64,000 nt of DNA from Margaritifera margaritifera. Taxonomy: Eukaryota; Mollusca; Bivalvia; Unionida; Margaritiferidae. The notes under the pieces are model-generated. The model was not told where the DNA came from. It saw only the letters and a list, made by a program, of their open reading frames with translations, and ran no database searches. Within the stretch, counting starts at the first letter, position 1; each line of letters begins with the position of its first letter. The position numbers and the translations under genes were made by a program. Shown here piece by piece: positions 13,961 through 26,800 of this stretch. The DNA lies in NCBI GenBank assembly GCA_029931535.1, contig JAQPZY010001500.1, forward strand, positions 310,001 to 374,000, given 5' to 3'.

Positions 13961-16789
13961 TATAATTTGAATATCTACTTGTATGTAAATGAATGCTATG
14001 CTTGTAAAACAACTGCTCTGAGACATAAACTATTCCAGTAAATTCACCTGAAAATTTAATTAATAAAAAAAAAATTGAAGTATCATGTATGCAGTTAATA
14101 AATAGACCTTGTACAATTGATTGTGGCATTTTGTTTTTTCACTTTGGTTTCAAGGACAAATACAAATTTGACTCAAAAATGTTCGCTTCTTACTATTCTT
14201 GTCTTTTGTGTATCAAACGAGGTAACTATCAAATATCAAATGAAGCACAAGATGGTACTTTGATATGAGAAGTGTGCATACCATTTTTACTGATGTAGTT
14301 TTTGTGTAAAATTAATTTATAATCTTTTTAACATATAATTCAGCTTGGCTTAAGAGTAAAGCATGTATTAACTTTCATACTGTTTGAGATACAAGTGTTT
14401 AACACATGCTCAAATATTTAGATTTCATGTAGGTGATAACCCCTACTTGCCCCCACCCAACCCAACCCCAAAACCCCAAAACAAAACATGTCAAAAATGA
14501 CCATATATAGTGAAATTTCCACATTGGTAATTTTTTTGAATTTATAATTTCTGAAAAGTTTGACCATTTAATTTTTTGTGACTCTGATACATGGTGGCAC
14601 AACATGTTTCACTTCCTCATGCCAATTACAATGAGTTATGGTTCTAATAAACATTTTATAATTTCCTTCTTTGAGTCAAAGAAATGTAAATATAATTTTA
14701 AGGGTTCACCTTTATGTGATATTTACAACATTTCAAGACATTTTTGAAAAACATTCAGATATTCATGCAAATGACATTGTTTTTTGACAATTTGAGCATG
14801 TCATTTGCTTAGTCAAATAGCAAATGGATCATGTTTGTCCACATATCATTTGTAACTATTGTGAAAAAATGTGCATTCAGCTGGTAATTGGCGAAAGCTC
14901 TATTTCCATGTTAAATTATTGTGATTGTTTTTACTCAGCTTGGAAAGTAACAAAAATAAAACCATGAACAAGTTTCCCCTTATACAGTATGATGAAGTTA
15001 TAAACAGTGAAACCTATTCAGAAAGGACATTCAAGGGGTGTATTTGTTTTGTCTTGGAAAGACTGGAGTCAGTTAAATGCAGGAGTTTATGTGTATATGT
15101 AGTTTATTTTCCTGAACAGTTTGGTACAAAAGGACTTTTTGATCAAGATTTCCTGATACATTTTTATCTTTTGAGAACATTTACTGTATATACTCGCATA
15201 TAAGCCAGGTCCAAATGCAAACAACATAGACCCTGATCTACCATTGCATAATGCAATGGCAGATCAGGGTCTATGTTGTTTGTTCTACTAATTTAACTAC
15301 AGTGTATTCTCAAAGATTTACTGGCAAATAATTTTGACTGAAAATAGTTATTTTGGTATAGTTATTTTCTTTTTGTAACTTACATGATATAAAAGTTATA
15401 AAATATATGTACATCCTAAACAAGCCAAGATGCATTAATTCAATGGAATGCACTGTATTTTCATAATTATTCCATCAATTACATAATTTAAGGTTTGTTA
15501 ATTTTTTTAGTCATTGATAACTATATTGACTCTATGTATATCATTAGTCATTTCAGTTGTTAAATTTCCTTAGAATCACCATTCATTTCATAGCCTGTCA
15601 TCAGTCACTTAGGCTATAATCTCCACTCATGCAAGTTTTTATATGTTATCATGATACATCACTTCTGCACACATATCAGGGAGAAGTTAATGATTGTTTC
15701 AACTTTAATAAGGGTGACACTTTTGAATGCAACAGTTTGTTAACTGTGCAATATAATTATATAAGAACAGTGGGGTTTTCAGGTACAAATGATTAAAACA
15801 TGAGTGTAAATACAAACCTCCATATTTGACCTTTAAAGAATCCTATGTTGTTTATCCATAGACTGACAAAAATGTAAGTTAAATACAGAACATTTATAGC
15901 ACCAAGTCATGCAAATTTACTTAATGCTTTACGAACAGGACCCTAATGAGAATCAAAATATACTAGTTATGCATTTTTAAAAAATATAACTACGGGCAAA
16001 TTAAATGATTAAAATTATTAATTTTCAGGTATATGACTCATTTATGATAATTTATTGTCATAAAAGTGAAGATAACTTAAAAATATTCTACAATTCAACA
16101 AAATGTCTGTTTTAAAAAAGAAAAGAAATCAACAGAAATCTGTACAAAAAACAACAAAAATTCTCAGTCACAGCTTTGCACCTGTTGATAGCATAATTAC
16201 TTCTAATACCTACTGTATTATTATGAGGAAAAAAAATGTAAAAAGCCATTAAATTACTTAAGATGGCCCAAATGTACATCTATTTTCAAATTACTTTTTT
16301 CCGTTCATTCAAATGAGAAAATAATGAGCAAAACAAAATAAAAGCAACAGTTAACAACAAAGGAATGATGTGAAGAACGAAATATCATTATGGGGAGACA
16401 ACTCCAAAATAAAATGACACTTCAGGAAATTTCAAGACATCTTGAGTAAAGGAAAAACTAAAAAATGCAGATAAATAAAAAAGACATGAAAGTGGATATT
16501 CAGTATTAGACTTAGCACTGAACACTCATATGGTAGATACTGAGTATTTGACTAAGTATGTACTTTAATACATTGAAATAATGCACAGTTCAAATTACAT
16601 ACATATGCTTTTAAAATCAGTTACTAAAAATGAAAATGTCCAAAGTTTTATCAATTTATGTACAACTTCATACGTTAGAACTATTATTTAGCAAAAAGTA
16701 TGCCCTTAGATGTATACTCCTGTAAAATGTGCTTTTAAGGGTAAAGATAAAGGTTTGTCTTTGGTACAACAGTAACATTTATATATTGA
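13961..16789. other. Non-coding stretch left of CORO7
   Basis: AT-rich; the only recognised item is foldback copy 5 at 15182-15290. The 92-codon plus ORF (14925-15203) ends inside that repeat and is not a gene candidate. The missing CORO7 3' end could lie here or at 18.9-20.7 kb, but no short acidic terminal exon could be picked out. Confidence 0.5.
15182..15290. mobile_element. Double-hairpin element, copy 5 (half)
   Basis: The left end TACTGTATATACTCGCATAT and a single near-perfect hairpin with arms AACAACATAGACCCTGATCT / AGATCAGGGTCTATGTTGTT. It stops in the spacer. Confidence 0.75.
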
Positions 16790-16990
16790 CTGGTTTTGTT
16801 TGGTGTTTTATGGCACACTAACACAAATAGGTTGTTTAGTGCCAAGGTAATTGGAGTAAAGTGCCTTGCCCAAAGACATACCACAGTAGCTGACCTGGAC
16901 TGATCCAATGGTAGGAGTTCAGCATGCTGACCACTAAGCGACCACGGCTCCTGCTGCCATTAGTTGCCTCTTACGACATGCAAGAGAGGG
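16790..16990 (-). mobile_element. SINE-like element
   Basis: On the minus strand it reads CATGTCGTAAGAGGCAACTA, then GCCGTGGTCGCTTAGTGGTC (a tRNA A-box-like segment), followed by a conserved core with GGCAAGGCACTTTACTCC. The layout is that of a tRNA-related SINE with a core or tail domain. Confidence 0.6.
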
Positions 16991-17274
16991 CATCGGGCCT
17001 ATTCTACATATTGATTGGGAAATAAAATACTGATAATCCACCACCATTCCAACCCCAAAAACCTAAACAACAGCATATATTTCAATGTGATTGCATTTTT
17101 TTTCAATGACTTTAAATCTTAAAAGCAAAAGGTTTGTGTGCTCCTGGAATCGCTCATTTGCCATATACCAGTCTTTTCCCATTTTGAATTGACTATAACC
17201 AAGGGCTGCCTTAAAATATGTACATTTTTCACAACTGGGATCATATTTTACCAAAAAAACTTAAGTCCTGGGTA

Positions 17275-17545
17275 AACCCAAGTCTAGAATACAGCAATCT
17301 GATTGTATGAATTTAAGTCCAACATTTAACCAATCAAATGCCTTGAGTCTAGACTTATACTTCAAGTTATGTTGGTGAAATTCCAATTTGGCCTGGATTT
17401 CACCAACAGTACTTAATTCTGGACCCAAGTCTAGAATCTGATGATCTGATCAGCTGATATTTAAGTCCACCATGAAATTGACCAATACAATTTCTTAAGT
17501 TTAGACTTAATTTTAAGATTTATGTTGTTGAAATTGGACCTGGTT
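17275..17545 (+). repeat. ~135-bp tandem duplication
   Basis: CCCAAGTCTAGAAT occurs at 17278 and 17411, each followed by ATTTAAGTCCA and, 40-50 bp later, a GTCTAGACTTA-type segment. Inner inverted similarity (AAGTCTAGA / TCTAGACTT) could fold. Confidence 0.6.
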
Positions 17546-18268
17546 GCTTGGAATTAAAAGTTTCCATGAAAGTCACCAAAATGAACCTGAATTATGACCA
17601 TCTTCTATGACTGCCCAGTTATAATGCAACGTAAACTACAAAAATAATGCCCGAGATTTTGGAAACAAATTGTGATAACATAACTTTTTTTAAAGCTAAC
17701 AGTTTTACCCTCTCTCTCAGTCATTGCTAATGAAAACAGCCACTGCTCAAATGCATTAGTTCATTCTTATGTAGCATGAATCAGATAACATTTAATTCAA
17801 ATATAGCAAAAAAAAGAATTTAACAGGAACTGGATTATTTAAATGATATTGGGGGAATGTTTTTTTTAAAAGAAAAAAAAATATAATGTAAATACTTACA
17901 GTATCACTGAATAGAGATCTAAATACAGGGATACAACTCTCCTCTCAGACATGATAATAATTTGCTTCCATGAATATTATATCAGTTTCATTCACACATC
18001 CCTTGATCAAATTCTAGCATAATATATGCCATGAATGTTGTGAGACATTTAAATAACAATTACATTATTCATCAGCTGATTTTTGTAAATTTTCTGTTAC
18101 ACCTCAGATATCACAATTTTTTTAAAGAAAACATTTCTGTGACTGTCACATTTATATTTCAGTCTGTTAGTCCTCCTCCTAGAAAGAAAAGAAATGTAAC
18201 AATTAGTGTTTTGACACACACAATTCGATTCATTAAGAATATATATCACTCTATTTACTCTAAGACTT

Positions 18269-18490
18269 CAGCTACCATGTTTACCTATTTATAAAACACA
18301 CCCAACAGCTACTATGTTTACCTATTTATAAAACACACCCAACAGCTACTATGTTTACCTATTTATAAAACACACCCAACAGCTACTATGTTTACCTATT
18401 TATAAAACACACCCAACAGCTACTATGTTTACCTATTTATAAAACACACCCAACAGCTACTATGTTTATCTATTTATAAAACACACCCAA
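18269..18490 (+). repeat. 37-bp minisatellite (6 copies)
   Basis: Unit CAGCTACTATGTTTACCTAT plus TTATAAAACACACCCAA, six copies in exact register, nearly identical. Confidence 0.96.
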
Positions 18491-18747
18491 CAGCATAATA
18501 ACCTAGCAGGTCAGGATTAATGTTTCTAATAACAAGTAGATGTAAAAGTGTAGACTCATATCTGCCTTAACATCATGCAACTGTTTGCAGTAAGGCACCA
18601 CCTATAATTATATGCGAGAAAATATTGTACATCTATGTTTAAAATAAATTTGACCTTCCACAGGAAAGAGAAAATTATGAGCTCTTATTATGTTGATTAC
18701 ACATCATAGAATCTGCTTTTGTTCTTCATGTTGGGTATACATTGATC

Positions 18748-18957
18748 ACTGTATATACTCTAGTATAAGTCAAGTCCAACAGCAAACAATATAGGTCCTG
18801 ATCTGCCAATGCATAATTCACTGACAGATCTATGTCTATGTTGTTTGTTCTACCGATTACTACTAACTACATAGACACAGATCTGCTGGTGCATTATGCA
18901 ATGGCAGATCTGGGTCTATGCAGTCTGAAGTTAGATCTGACTTGTATTCATGTGTTC
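18748..18957 (-). mobile_element. Double-hairpin element, copy 6
   Basis: Left end CACTGTATATACTCTAGTAT, both hairpins, and the spacer in the opposite orientation to copy 1 (GTTCTACCGATTACTAC). Confidence 0.75.
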
Positions 18958-20644
18958 AGCACAGTAGAGTGTCTTTGGTTGATTTCAATATATTGCAAGT
19001 ATCTTGGACTGGATCAAATTTTTTCTTGAGTAAGAAATATATCAATAAACAGTATATCCTGCATACTTGTAAAATGACATTTAAAAAATTCATCCTTATT
19101 CAAATACTTTCAAGTATAGTACCAGTAATAATAATTTATCATGGGCAAATTGCTTTCATATTTAATGACATAATCATATAGGCCAAAACAATGATGAATT
19201 TTTTTCTTTCTCTTTTGTTTGTTTTTTTTTACAAGGCAACATCTTTTCCTTTCAGCTCTGAAAATATTTGGTACATTAACATTTAGAGAGATGGGTAAAA
19301 CTGGTTAATTTTATATTATGCAAATGTATTAAAAGTAAAAAATAAAACTTACATTGTAATCTCAAGTCAAATCTATGAAAATTATAGTAACCTACTTCGG
19401 CAATGTATTGTCAAATATACTCTATGCATGAAAATGTATATGCTACACTAATCTTTGGTAATAGTTCAATCAATTTATGAAGAAAGAAAAAAAATGCCCA
19501 AATTTTCTGAGGATGAAGATATGAGTGCAAGAATAATGTTTTATTTTGTAAATATTAAATATACTATAAATGCATTTACCAATATAATACATGCACTGCA
19601 CATTTCAGAGATGCAGAATCTAAAAATATTTGTGCAAAATCTGAAAAAATAAACAGATAAACAATTGGGGAAAATAAACATCTCACAACATGGCCAGGTT
19701 CTCAAACACAAAAGTTCAGGAGAATCCTTATTTCTGGTTTGCAACAAGTTTAAGATGCACACATTCCACACAGCAGCATCTGTGACCACATTAATAGTAC
19801 CAAAATTTATACCCTAGGAAGTGTAAGTAGCTCTGGCTGAGTGGTCTACAGAGTTGATGTATGAACCTGAAGTCATGGGTTCAAATCCACACAGAGACAA
19901 TTTTTTTAAAAAAATTTCCCATGCCTTATGAAGAATCAAGTTTCAAGATCCATAACAACTCTTGGTTCTTATAGATCTGTGTGACTGCATGGAATCAAAA
20001 TATTGAAATGGCTTGGTATGTTGAAGTACTACCAATTTATATAAGAGCAGATGGAAGAACATAACTCCAGAGATATTGTTATTCATGGTCCTTTTTATTA
20101 CTGCAAACAGACTGCTCTAATTAATCTTTATAATATTTTCCTAAATTTTCTTTTCTTTATATGTCACCAGCAATTTTATATTAACATTGGAAACATTATT
20201 TGAGAAATTACTGTGATTTCCTTTTAAAAGTATTTTCTACTATTGTTACAAGCGTTACCATAAGTGGAACAATATCCAGGGGAGATAACTACTATCAGTG
20301 CTAATCACTGACCTAAATCTGAGATGCCTCCCTTGATAAACAATATTGACATGAAAGGCCAGTGGATCTAAACTCTGTTACTAATTTTAGTAAGACTATA
20401 AAGTTTGTTACTATTATTAGTAATTCAAACTATATTTGGTAAAATAGAAAGGACACTATACCATCCCTCCAAGCCAAAAATGGCTATTATTGATATTACA
20501 TGAATTTAAAAAAATGTAACCAATAATCTTAGCATTGGTGACACCAGTGCTGCTGTTGAAGAAGTTATACCAAGGTCTAACTATCTGCTTATGCAGATAA
20601 GATATAAAAGCACATATAGCAAATGAAGTTCCCACTTTTTCATG
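18958..20644. other. Likely CORO7 last intron or 3' UTR region
   Basis: Contains the SINE head at 19825-19910. No second exon for the acidic tail was recognised. Several AATAAA-like hexamers on the minus strand are expected by chance in AT-rich DNA. Confidence 0.4.
19825..19910 (+). mobile_element. tRNA-derived SINE head
   Basis: CTGGCTGAGTGGTCTACAGAG fits an A box and GGGTTCAAATCC a B box, 30-40 bp apart, followed by a T/A-rich run. It resembles a Leu/Ser-type tRNA head. It lacks the paired acceptor ends of a functional tRNA, so it is a SINE relic rather than a tRNA gene. Confidence 0.6.
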
Positions 20645-20750
20645 TACATGTACTGTATATGTCTGTGCATATGTATGTATATATGTGTGTGTCTGTATGT
20701 ATGTATGTCTGTGTATGTATGTATGTATGTATGTATGTATGTTTGTATAT
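20645..20750. repeat. TGTA/TACA microsatellite at CORO7 exon k donor
   Basis: GTATGTATGTATGTATGTAT runs with interruptions (TGTCTGTG). It ends about 8 bp from the donor of exon k. On the transcript strand it is an ACATAC repeat. Confidence 0.95.
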
Positions 20751-20756
20751 TTTTAC

Positions 20757-20843
20757 CCATTCATCAGAGTCCACTCCATCTGCAAGATCTTGAGGCATGG
20801 GGTCCTCTTGCAGTGTCAGCTTGTTCACCATTGCCTTCATTAG
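20757..20843 (-). CDS. CORO7: CORO7 exon k: acidic tail (last exon found)
   Basis: 29 codons in phase 0: [20 protein letters not shown], then ADGVDSDEW. The ED-LPQD---GVD-DEW ending is the coronin-7 acidic Trp-containing tail, comparable with the acidic motif by which WASP-type proteins touch Arp2/3 (family knowledge; binding here is inference). The acceptor is ATATTTCAG and a donor GG|GTAAAA follows TGG. Family members end one or a few residues later, so a tiny final exon should exist further left. Alternatively the frame reads through into the TACA microsatellite for about 39 more residues before a stop near 20640. Confidence 0.9.
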
Positions 20844-23800
20844 CTGAAATATGCAAGTAATTATTAGAGAAGAAACAAGTTAGGCTATTTAAAACAATAT
20901 ATGAAAAAAGTACAAACAAGGCCAAACAAATTTATGGTCATTTAAGTTTGCATGGTCACAGGCAAGAAAAGGTGCTGTGTGAGAAATGTGCAAATCATTT
21001 GAATGATTAAAACTTATTGTATACATATTGTCTGATATTTGGATGGATGAGTTGTTTTGGCAGTTGCCAACAAGCTTGCTTGCTTGGCTTGCCAGCTATG
21101 CCTTAGTGAGTCCACCTGAGATGTCATATAACAGACACAAAATAACTTGTTTATTGAATACTCTAATTTATAATTAACATCAATTAGAGTACCTGGGATC
21201 TCTTAACATTACTGTAAGGAGAAGAAACCCAAATATTCCAATAAACATGCTCTTTTTATTTATTACTCTACTTTATGTTTGAGGTGCATGAACATACCAG
21301 GTGAGTTGGATGATGTAAAGGCATAAAAAGCTGGTTGACTCCATAATGTCACATCATGTCCTTATTGATGTTATATACAGCTTGACAAGAATGACATATA
21401 TGGGAAAACTTTGTTCAGTTACCTCCCATGTTAAGTCTATGGACAAAAATAAGAATATACATTAATGTAGAGTATTCTAGTAATTGATGTCTGAGTTGCT
21501 GAAGTTTTACTTTACTTTTTAAAGGCTCAGATATTCAAGGTATGGTTGTCTTTAAGGTGTAGGAAATTAGGAAGCCTGGATGAAACCATCAACCATAGAC
21601 AGGCTACCACTTACATTTACACATGTAATTACATATAAAAAATGCGTGTTTAGTAAAAATTGCTATCAAAATCACCATAGGACAGGGGAGAGTGGTTTGA
21701 ACTAAGAGATGGTCTCATTACAATGAAAACATATGCTGTTTAATGAATGAAAGGATAAAACAATATGGTTCTTAATAAAGAGTGCTTTCCTGTTTTGGAG
21801 TGTTGGTACAGAAAGATTTTGATGTACATGTATACAGATGAATCAAATATCAGCCAGCATCAAAACACAAACTGATCATCAGTATGCATGAACAACCGAT
21901 AACTGCAGGATCGGCAGTAAATATAGAACAGATTCTATAGAAACATGGTTAATATAACATAATTAAGAAATATGGTAAAACCTGTAAATATGTGCACACT
22001 TAAAAATAATTATTTTGTCATTGTTTGAGTTTCGATACATTGTTCTTCTGAATAATTTGGGTGTTCAAATTGTTTAATTTACTGGAAATGACCAGAACGA
22101 GATGGCCAAAATTAAAAAAACCCAAGTGTGGACAAATGCTGAGTATGCTTTATCTGCCACTGGTAATTGCCAACAAGATAAGTTCTTAATAGCATGAGTA
22201 ATTAGTGACTCACAAAGACCTTTGTTTATTTATTAATTTACTACTCACTATGTTCTCAAGCATATCTGTTGTCATAACTGTATCATAACTCAAAGAATGG
22301 AATAACCAAGCTTTTTTTAAAAGGCTAATTCAAGTCCTTTTGTTCTTTACTGAAGTGTCAACTCTATCATTAACATATATAAAAGGTGTTCACTTTCTGT
22401 ATACCAACAGTTTTGATAGATTGTACTAGTACCAATTTTTCCAGTCAAATTCAATAATGGTTAGGACTAATGAACTATCTAGCTTACAACATCCATCATC
22501 AACCATGATGTCAACCAAATCACTTTTAAATAATATTTATATTTTAATACATTGAAGGCCAAGATAATATGACAAGAATACGGAAACAGTGTCCGTTTTG
22601 TGCTTTCTAAATTTAAAAATTGAAATTATCATTCTTAACATACCAGTTTCATTTTACTGTGACCATCTCGCAATCATGTAGTCAAAGTCTACTTCTGTAG
22701 GATTTACAATAATGATAAAAAAAATATGGCAGCTTGTACAGTTTTCCTTTTGGAATAAAATGATTTTCATCAAATGATAATGATAAAATATATTTAAGGT
22801 AAATAATGTAGTTGAAAAACAAATAGCCATCAGTTTTAAAGGTACCATCCAACTGTTGCATAGTAGATTGTGTGGTATGCACTATTCTCATCAACTTTGA
22901 CTCTTTTTAGTGCCAGCAAAGTCACATTCGATACAGGAAATCTATCCTATATAATTCACTATTTATGATATAATGTTGCTGATATTTTACTTGAAAATTA
23001 ATATTCCCAATTTTAAACAATGTTCATATTTGTTATAAACAATGTTCAAATTTGTTAAAATTCTGATTTGTTTATGACTTAGTGTAAGTTCAAATTTATT
23101 AAATTTGCTCACAATAATTTGTAACTGTTTTGGAGGATTCAAATTTTAACAGGTTTAATCATAACTTAGGCAATATACTAATAGTGACTATTGTTCTTTA
23201 TGAAAATTCTATGAAACTGTACATACTGCACCAGGGAACCTGGAAATCACAGCAGTAATCCACTTACTTTGTAAGGTACTGGATTCAATCCTTGAATCCA
23301 AATACATGAAAGCATATATGGTTGACCATCCAAATACATGAAAACATACATGGTTGACTATCAAAAGTTATTTTTTTTAGTTCTCCAGTTTTCTCCAAAT
23401 GAAAGACCATATCATGTCAACATTTGAGTAGTCAAGAGCAAATCATATTATCATCATTGACCCAAACATCTGGACACAAAAAAAATAATCACTTCTCTCT
23501 CTGTCCAGATAATTTGTGTACTAATGAAAATTATCAATTTCCCTGAATAATGTCTTAAAAATTAATATCTTTATTGTCATGATTGTGTTTTGATGTGCCC
23601 AGCAAGTAGCATGTCTAGGTAGGTAAACCAGATTGCATTATATCCTTGCTTCCCAATAAGAACACTTGCATGATAATGTTTCAATGTTCTTTTACAAGTA
23701 AAGAATTCTAGTTGCATTTCTGTTTGTTTTTCATTTTCGTTTGTAAAACTATGAGAGTCTGTTCATCATGTACATGTACTGCTGTTGGTGATAAGTCTCG

Positions 23801-26800
23801 CTAGAAACTCCAAATATGTCAGTCATTGCCCTAAATATGCACTGAAGCCAAATCACTCAGACTGGTTCAGGAGTTTAATTGCAGAATGCCATTATTTGTG
23901 CTCCGATTATCGGTATGAAGACCAAACTCTTTACATCCAAAATGAGGTTACCAAGGGGAAATTTGCTACTGAATAAAACTGAGACTACAAAAAATCATGA
24001 AACTCGTGTGTAGATGTTGACCTCATTATTAGAAATAAATGTGAATCCAGTTTAGTTTACTGGAAATGGGAAAAGAAAGATAATAACCCACATACATATT
24101 TAACACCTGATATCATACAAGTTAATCCATTTTAGTGAGAATAGAAATTGATGTTCATGACTGCTTGGTCCTCCGTTTGTACACTCCTTAGCAGTAAATA
24201 TAAAAGATGCAACACTGATGACCAATGATTTTGATCAAAGCAATTCCTTAATTAATTCCACCAACTGTCTCAACATGAAAGGTTGTTTTTCTTTTATCAT
24301 TACCTTTAACAAGCTCACAGTTTGCTTTGTTTAGGGAACTGCTTGATCACAAGTTGCGGACTGTGTCCGCTATTTTTATCACTGCCTATCGACAACACCT
24401 TCAATTCATCCACGTTATCAAAGTAGTTTCATGACCAGATGGATGACTACTCAATTGCCAGTTTTTTAGTACAGCTAAAACATTAGTAAGTTTATGTCAA
24501 ACTTGAATTATTTTATTTTTTTGTCAGCTTTAAAAACACATGACTGGTGTCTGGAAATATTTTGCACTATAATAAAACCTGTCTAGAGAGACCACCTCTT
24601 TTGCCAAGAAAAAATGGTATCTCAAAACAGGTAGTCCCTCATAACAGGTTTGTGCAAGCTGACTTGTTTTTAAGTTCAAATTCAACAGGGATTATGAAGG
24701 AAAAATACCCACAATTACTGTACATGCATTTTATTCTTTATTTACAATTCTTTTTAAAATACTGCATTCATTTCATCTCAAAATAATTTTATATAGCAAT
24801 AAAGATAATCATAAAACATTCACATTTATATTTGAAAATCAGGTGTACATGTATTAGCATATGAAATGCAAAATTAACTAAAGTAATATTTATTTATCCT
24901 GTCCATAAGTTAACATCACATGTCCATAAATTTCAGAGTTACTTCAAATGTAGCATAAGATATGCATAATTAGTTATGGTAACACTTATGGTAACACTTA
25001 TGGTAACACTTACTCATCCTCTGTATGAACTGCACCATAGTGGCTTTGATTAGGTTTTGGGTAGATATCGAATATATATATATACCAATGAAGGAAATAA
25101 AAAAAATAGAATTAACCCATCCAGAAACAAAATAAATGTATTGAGAGACAAAAGCCAAAGGCTTAATTCACTTATGAAATAAAGAGATTAACTTGATAAA
25201 CAAAGGGTGTAACTGACTCCACTATGGTGAACAGATGATGGCTTGGTGTGTGGGTTTATTAACTGTAACATTAAAAAAGCAACAAACAACATGAAGTTTT
25301 ACGAAGACACGAACATTTTACAATGACAATCAAATCTGGAAAACAATAATCACTTATTAAAGACAAAGACAAAGACCTAATTCACCCCAGACATTACAGA
25401 TTGACTCCAAAGACAAATTATGTACTTAACCACTACAGTGAAGTCCTTTAAGATGGTTTCTCATGATGACATTATTGGCACTGTGTAATTTTTGCCAAAG
25501 ATAAAGAAACAATATGAACCATTGAATTGACTATGTACATCCTTGACTGCTCCCTCTAAAGAAGGAATTGTTAATCGTAATGGGGATTTACATGACTTCG
25601 GCACTATGATGGCAGCTAGAGATATGTACTTTAGTCTGGTTTATGGTCTGTAGCATACGATGCAACCTGCATGACCTCTAGATTTTAGAAAACCAGTAGT
25701 CAGACTCTAACTTTTGTTTGTTTAGAACAAGCCCTCTTAAGCAGTCATGTTTACAAAGGATTAAATAAAGGTCAGTGGTGTTTATCTCAGTTCTTGTGAT
25801 GTAGTCATTCACACCAGTGTTGTTTAGACAAATCTGCACTTTGTCTGCAGACCCTTCTAAGTGGTCGTGGTTACAAAGGATTAAATAAAGGTCAGTTGTG
25901 TTTATCTCTGTTTTTGCAATACAGTCATTCATAGCAGTGTCAAAATGCTTATTCTGCCTAAAAATCGTAATCGCTGGTCATGTTCTGCATGTGGGCATTT
26001 AAGACAGTTCATTTATATAATACAATTGATCTGTGCATGATGGTTGTGGTTGTAAATGATGGGTGGTCACTCACAGCAGAGGTCACTCAAGGCAGGTTTT
26101 AGTGTATTTAAAATTATTACAAATGTTGAAAATATGGTGTCAAATAATTGGATGGTCCGACTATTTGGGTTAATTACTGTGAATGATAAAATGTTGTGCA
26201 ACTGATGTAAAATGAATAATACACAGTCTGATAAATGAATAGACTGTCCAATAAAATTTGTTTATAAAGTTGTTCAAACCAGAAAGCTGTTTTTCTCATA
26301 TTATCTGAATATAAGGACATTATAGATAAACTGATATACAATATTTTGTTTCTTTCTGAAAGACGAAATCATCAGGGCACCAACTATGAAAAAAAAATTC
26401 TATTCGACATACAAGGAATGCTGAACAAGCTCACACCCTTGAAGAATTTGATGCTCAAAAACTGTCAAATGCTCAGGAACTTATCCATTTTAGAAGACAG
26501 AAATATGCTGGAATGTGATAGAAGTTGCATACTGGGTAAGTTCTTGAACAATCAGACAAATGATGCATTGATGAATAATTGTCAATAGGGTGGCTGTCAA
26601 CAAAGTGTTTTGCTGATGAAGAGTTGTGTACCTACCTCTTCTTTCTTCTGTTCATCAGATTTGTAAGTATCTGGATTATAGCTCTCAAACTTCTTGACTT
26701 TTGAGGCCTCTGTTGGAGCTTCACTCACTGAAAGGACATGTACCATATTTGTGTATAAAATATTCATAAAAATTTAAACAGCAAAGACCTTGACCTGCTG

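Larger units (their letters stand above)
24574..26105. mobile_element. Candidate 1.5-kb element with AAAACCTG inverted ends
   Basis: The left end AAAACCTGTCTAGAGAGACC and the right end, complement AAAACCTGCCTTGAGTGACC, form an inverted pair about 1.53 kb apart. Inside, near the right end, a ~126-bp unit occurs twice (25722-25950). No transposase was recognised. Two separate short MITEs sharing ends would look similar. Confidence 0.45.

Noticed and set aside
14925..15203. 92-codon plus-strand ORF
   Set aside because: No domain; its C-terminus is the end of foldback copy 5.
19825..19910. Possible functional tRNA gene
   Set aside because: A- and B-box-like segments are present, but acceptor ends do not pair; it fits a SINE head.
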